Assembly: GCF_032884065.1 (NCBI RefSeq) | Contig: NC_088879.1 | Coordinates: 23,484,038 to 23,548,037 of the forward strand | Origin: Artemia franciscana | Lineage: Eukaryota; Arthropoda; Branchiopoda; Anostraca; Artemiidae | Direction: 5' to 3' | DNA length: 64,000 bases | Translations under genes and position numbers: made by a program | Notes under the pieces: model-generated | Database searches by the model: none | What the model was told of the DNA's origin: nothing | The model's input: the letters and a program-made list of their open reading frames with translations, nothing else | Shown here: positions 61,271 to 64,000 of the stretch, in pieces | How the letters are laid out: each line of letters starts with the position of its first letter | Numbering within the stretch: position 1 is the stretch's first letter

Positions 61271-61696
61271 TTTTCTGCGGGAGAAAAGTTTTTTACTGTT
61301 TTAAAAAGAAGAGTTGAGAGAAAGAGTCAAACTTTAGCATAAGGAGTGGGGCGTTAATGAGGAAGCAGCCCCTTTCATATACGAAGTTATTTCTGTTCGT
61401 TTTAAGTTTTAATGTCGCTCCTTACTTTCAGTTAAAAAAAACTTGTTGTTTTTATTTCTTTCAAATATAAAATCAAAAGAAAAAAGATCACCTTCGATGA
61501 CATCCATGAAAATAAGAAAAGCCCAGATTTGGAATTGCATAGGCACAGGAAAAGAGAAAAATAAAATATTTGTTATTCAAAAACGGCAGCATGTCAGTAC
61601 TTTTCCCTGAGAGTCGGTCCGTCTTTCAGTTAGGATGTAACCGGCTCTAGAAAACTTTTTCAGGCATCGGGTGCTGTCATGAATTTCATTTTAACT

Positions 61697-62968
61697 TACT
61701 TACTTACTTACTTAATGCTCCTGCCGAAATGCTTCCGGCGTCGAGAGTGATGCTACATGGTACGTCCATTTGGACTGGTCTCTTGCAAGTATGTGGACAT
61801 CCTCCTGAATATTTGCCATGACTAAGAAGGCGCCTGCCATCTGGTTGGGGGATGACCTCTTGGGGTCCCCCAAAGATCCCACCGTGCAGCACGGGATCAA
61901 AGTCAAAAATCGTTCGTGCGGGAGTGTTGGGGTGCATGCGAAGGAGATGTCCGTACCAGCGTAGTGTTCGTTGGGTGAGTTGGACTGAGTAGGGCGTTTG
62001 AGCAGTTAACGCCAGGAGGTTCTCGTTGCTAACAAAATCGTGCCAGCGTAGTCCTTCAATGCGGCGAAGATGTTTTGTTTGGGCTATATTTACGGTGCTA
62101 AGCACAGACTGAGTGGCCGGCCAAGTTTCGGCTCCGTAAAGAATCACGGATCCCACCAAAGTATTACGGCTGATAAAAGGTTTCCTCCAAAGGGCACTTA
62201 GTCTCCCCACTACTGCTGAGGCTTTGGCAATTCGGTGCATTAGACCTTTAAGGATTGATCCGTCATTTGAGAGGATAGAGCCAAGGTATGTAAATTCCTC
62301 AACAATCTCAGCTGGTTTGTCACCGACCATTAGGACTGGCGGGGGACGCGGTGAGTTACAGGATTCAACAAACATCACTTTTGTCTTCTGCCAATTAATC
62401 GACAGCCCTATCTTTAAGGCTTCATCAGCAAGGATTTGTAGGGCTTCTGTGAGCTTCGACGGTGAATCGGAGACAAGAGCAAGGTCATCGGCATAGTCAG
62501 CGTCTGAAAGTACTCTATCACCGTAATGCAACCCAAACTGGAGGCGGTTTATGGTCCGAGTCATAATGTAGTCGATGACACAATTAAATAGTTCTGGGGC
62601 AGCAGCATAACCCTGACGGACTCCAGTATTGATTTTAAAAGATGAGCTGCGTCTGCCATTGACTTGCACGCAGCTCTCAGTCCCTTCATGGTGCCGCTCG
62701 ACAAGAGTTCAGTACTTCTCAGGTAGTCCCGACTGCTGGTCGACAGAATCGAAAGCAGCCTTGAAATCCGCAAAGGCAACATATGCTTTTTGTTGAAATT
62801 ATCGAGTCTTTTCTATCAGCTGCCGCATTGTGAACATTTGCTCCACAGTGGACCTTACTGGCATGAAGCCAGCCTGTTGGATTCTTCGTTGGCTTCTGAA
62901 GAAAATGGTACAGCGGTCCAGGAGGGTCATAACGAAGAGCTACCCGGGCAAAGAGAGGAGTAACCAAG
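61697..62968 (-). mobile_element. Young 5'-truncated LINE (RTE/CFDP2-like) with reverse transcriptase
   Basis: Minus strand. The longest frame (61704-62669) contains NTGVRQGYAAAPELFN, DADYADDLALVSDS with the catalytic YADD, GLSINWQKTKVMFV, FTYLGSILSNDGSI, and the C-terminal signatures HLRRIEGLRWHDFVSNENLL and LRWYGHLLRMHPNTPART. Upstream, in another frame, AFADFKAAFDSV carries the first catalytic Asp (62741-62777). A frame change near 61890 separates it from the natural-looking C-terminus SKWTYHVASLSTPEAFRQEH. The 3' tail is (AAGT)4 at 61697-61712. The flanks duplicate TTTTAACT/TTTTAACC (61689-61696, 62969-62976), and the empty site exists in copy A. It is a dead-on-arrival insertion, truncated within the reverse transcriptase. 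Confidence 0.92.
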
Positions 62969-63139
62969 TTTTAACCTGGCATAGGCATTTTTGAGACCCC
63001 ATAGCAGAAGACTTCCACCATTTGAGTGGATCAGTTTTTCTCATTTTTTTTTTAAACTTTTCCACGAAATAAGTTTTTAAAAGAAGTAAAGTATTACATT
63101 AAACAAAAATTAGGTATGCTTTCCTTTGGCCACACTGCC

Positions 63140-63515
63140 GTTCTATGACGAACAAACAAGTTTTTGAATGGGGATAAATTCATTTATTATGACAATGAAA
63201 AAAAAGAAGAAAAAACAGATACTAAATACAGATATTTGGATCAAATACACAGCGATCGTTATCAGTAGAATTCCTAAAATGATATTACTAGATATTTTAC
63301 TTTGTGAATGACCCGAAAAGTTATTTATTTGATTGTGCATAAATACGCTACTTTCAATTCTGTTATTTTAGTAATTCTACTGATGACGGTCGATATGTGA
63401 TCGAAATATTTGGAATTGTGTATCTGTTTGTTTTTTTTTTTTTTTTTTTTTCACTGTCTAAATAAATGGATTTATCCCCATTTGAAAATTTATTTTTTCA
63501 TTAAACCCAAAATGA
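63140..63515. mobile_element. F4 foldback MITE, complete
   Basis: Second complete F4 copy, in the same position of the duplicated block as 57295-57640. It differs by substitutions and by a T-run at 63430-63450. Confidence 0.85.
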
Positions 63516-63540
63516 GAAAAAAAGAAACAAATTGTCTATC

Positions 63541-64000
63541 AAACAGTTCGTGGTAACGAACTGTGGTAAGGAGCAACCCGGCTCAACATTAACCGAAACT
63601 CTAAAAAATGGAATTTTGATATCAGTAACTACATCAAAAGAATCTCATTTTAATTCTGATTTTAAATATATAAATTTAATCAAGTTTAGTCTTACCCATC
63701 AAAAGCTACGGGCCTGAGAAAATTTGCATTATTTTAGAAAATAGGAGGAAACAACCCCCAAAAGTCATAGAATCTCAGCGAAAATCACACCATTAGATTC
63801 AGCGTATCAGAGAACCCTATTGTAGAAGTTTCAAGCTCTTATCTACAAAAATGTGGAATTTTGTATTTTTTCCATAAGGCAGATCACGGATGCGTGTTTG
63901 TTTTTCTTCTTTCTTTTTTTCCATGGGTGATCGTATCGACCCAGTCGTCCTAGAATCATGCAAGATGGCTTATTCTAACGGAAATGAAAAGTTCTAATGC
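63541..64000 (-). mobile_element. F2 element, cut by window end
   Basis: Begins CAAACAGTTCGTGGTAACG and follows the F2 order (GGAGCAACCCGGCTCAA, CATCAAAAGCTACGGGCCTG, AAATCACACCATTAGATTCA, GGTGATCGTATCGACCCAGT) to the end of the window. Confidence 0.92.

Larger units (their letters stand above)
61286..64000. repeat. Duplicated block, copy B (with LINE insertion)
   Basis: Copy of 56711-58180 in the same orientation, about 4.6 kb away, running off the window end. It holds the F2 half-foldback (61286-61455), the unique stretch, a LINE inserted at 61697-62968, an F4 MITE and an F2 start. About 90% similar to copy A by eye outside the insertion. Confidence 0.92.

Overview
This is eukaryotic, AT-rich, intron- and repeat-dominated DNA from a large invertebrate genome. 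Almost none of it codes. The repeat landscape and the one recognisable host gene fit an arthropod; a crustacean such as the brine shrimp Artemia is my best guess. That guess rests on a general impression of the repeats and was not checked.

Host gene. Three consecutive exons of a RIO-family protein kinase lie on the minus strand at 27207-27256 (start uncertain), 17749-17894 and 11602-11772. Their splice phases fit exactly, and the encoded stretch reads without a gap through the end of the N-lobe, the catalytic loop (LVHGDLSEYN) and the metal-binding segment (FIDVTQSV). The residues point to RIOK3 (SUDD-like) rather than RIOK1. The introns are about 9.3 and 6.0 kb and full of mobile elements. 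The 5' and 3' parts of the gene were not found. Three other possible exons (7178-7514 plus, 35203-35323 minus, 49873-49988 plus) could not be assigned.

Mobile DNA. Four repeat families recur, named here F1-F4. F1 (about 2 kb, seven copies or pieces) has tandem core units of about 290 bp, a (GACY)n microsatellite, a terminal hairpin and an 11-bp inverted repeat near its ends. This is the plan of non-autonomous Helentron/DINE-1/pearl-type elements. F2 (about 1.75 kb, ten or more copies or pieces) ends in another 8-bp-stem, 4-nt-loop hairpin and has a 13-bp inverted motif and a roughly 280-bp internal foldback. F3 (51449-52733) is nested in an F1 copy and has a perfect 29-bp asymmetric inverted repeat plus a 3' hairpin and CTAG end. 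F4 is a foldback MITE of about 350 bp. There are also two decayed hAT transposons and five LINE pieces: a reverse transcriptase at 13.8-14.8 kb, another at 34.0-35.1 kb, an endonuclease domain at 47.4-48.8 kb, a young 5'-truncated copy with an 8-bp target duplication at 61.7-63.0 kb, and a C-terminal scrap near 10 kb. No LTR retroelement or other virus-like element was recognised.

Layout. 1-11.6 kb: F1 and F2 copies, duplications and tandem arrays. 11.6-27.3 kb: RIOK3 exons with LINE, F1 and hAT elements in the introns. 27.5-43.8 kb: F1 and F2 cluster, LINE, microsatellites and hairpins. 43.8-50.6 kb: mostly single-copy AT-rich DNA with an old F2 and a LINE endonuclease remnant. 50.6-64 kb: F1 with nested F3, several F2 copies, and a duplicated block (56.7 kb and 61.3 kb) whose second copy carries the LINE insertion.

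The main result is a group of hairpin-ended elements whose architecture suggests rolling-circle (Helentron-like) mobilisation, with no autonomous Rep/helicase copy in view.
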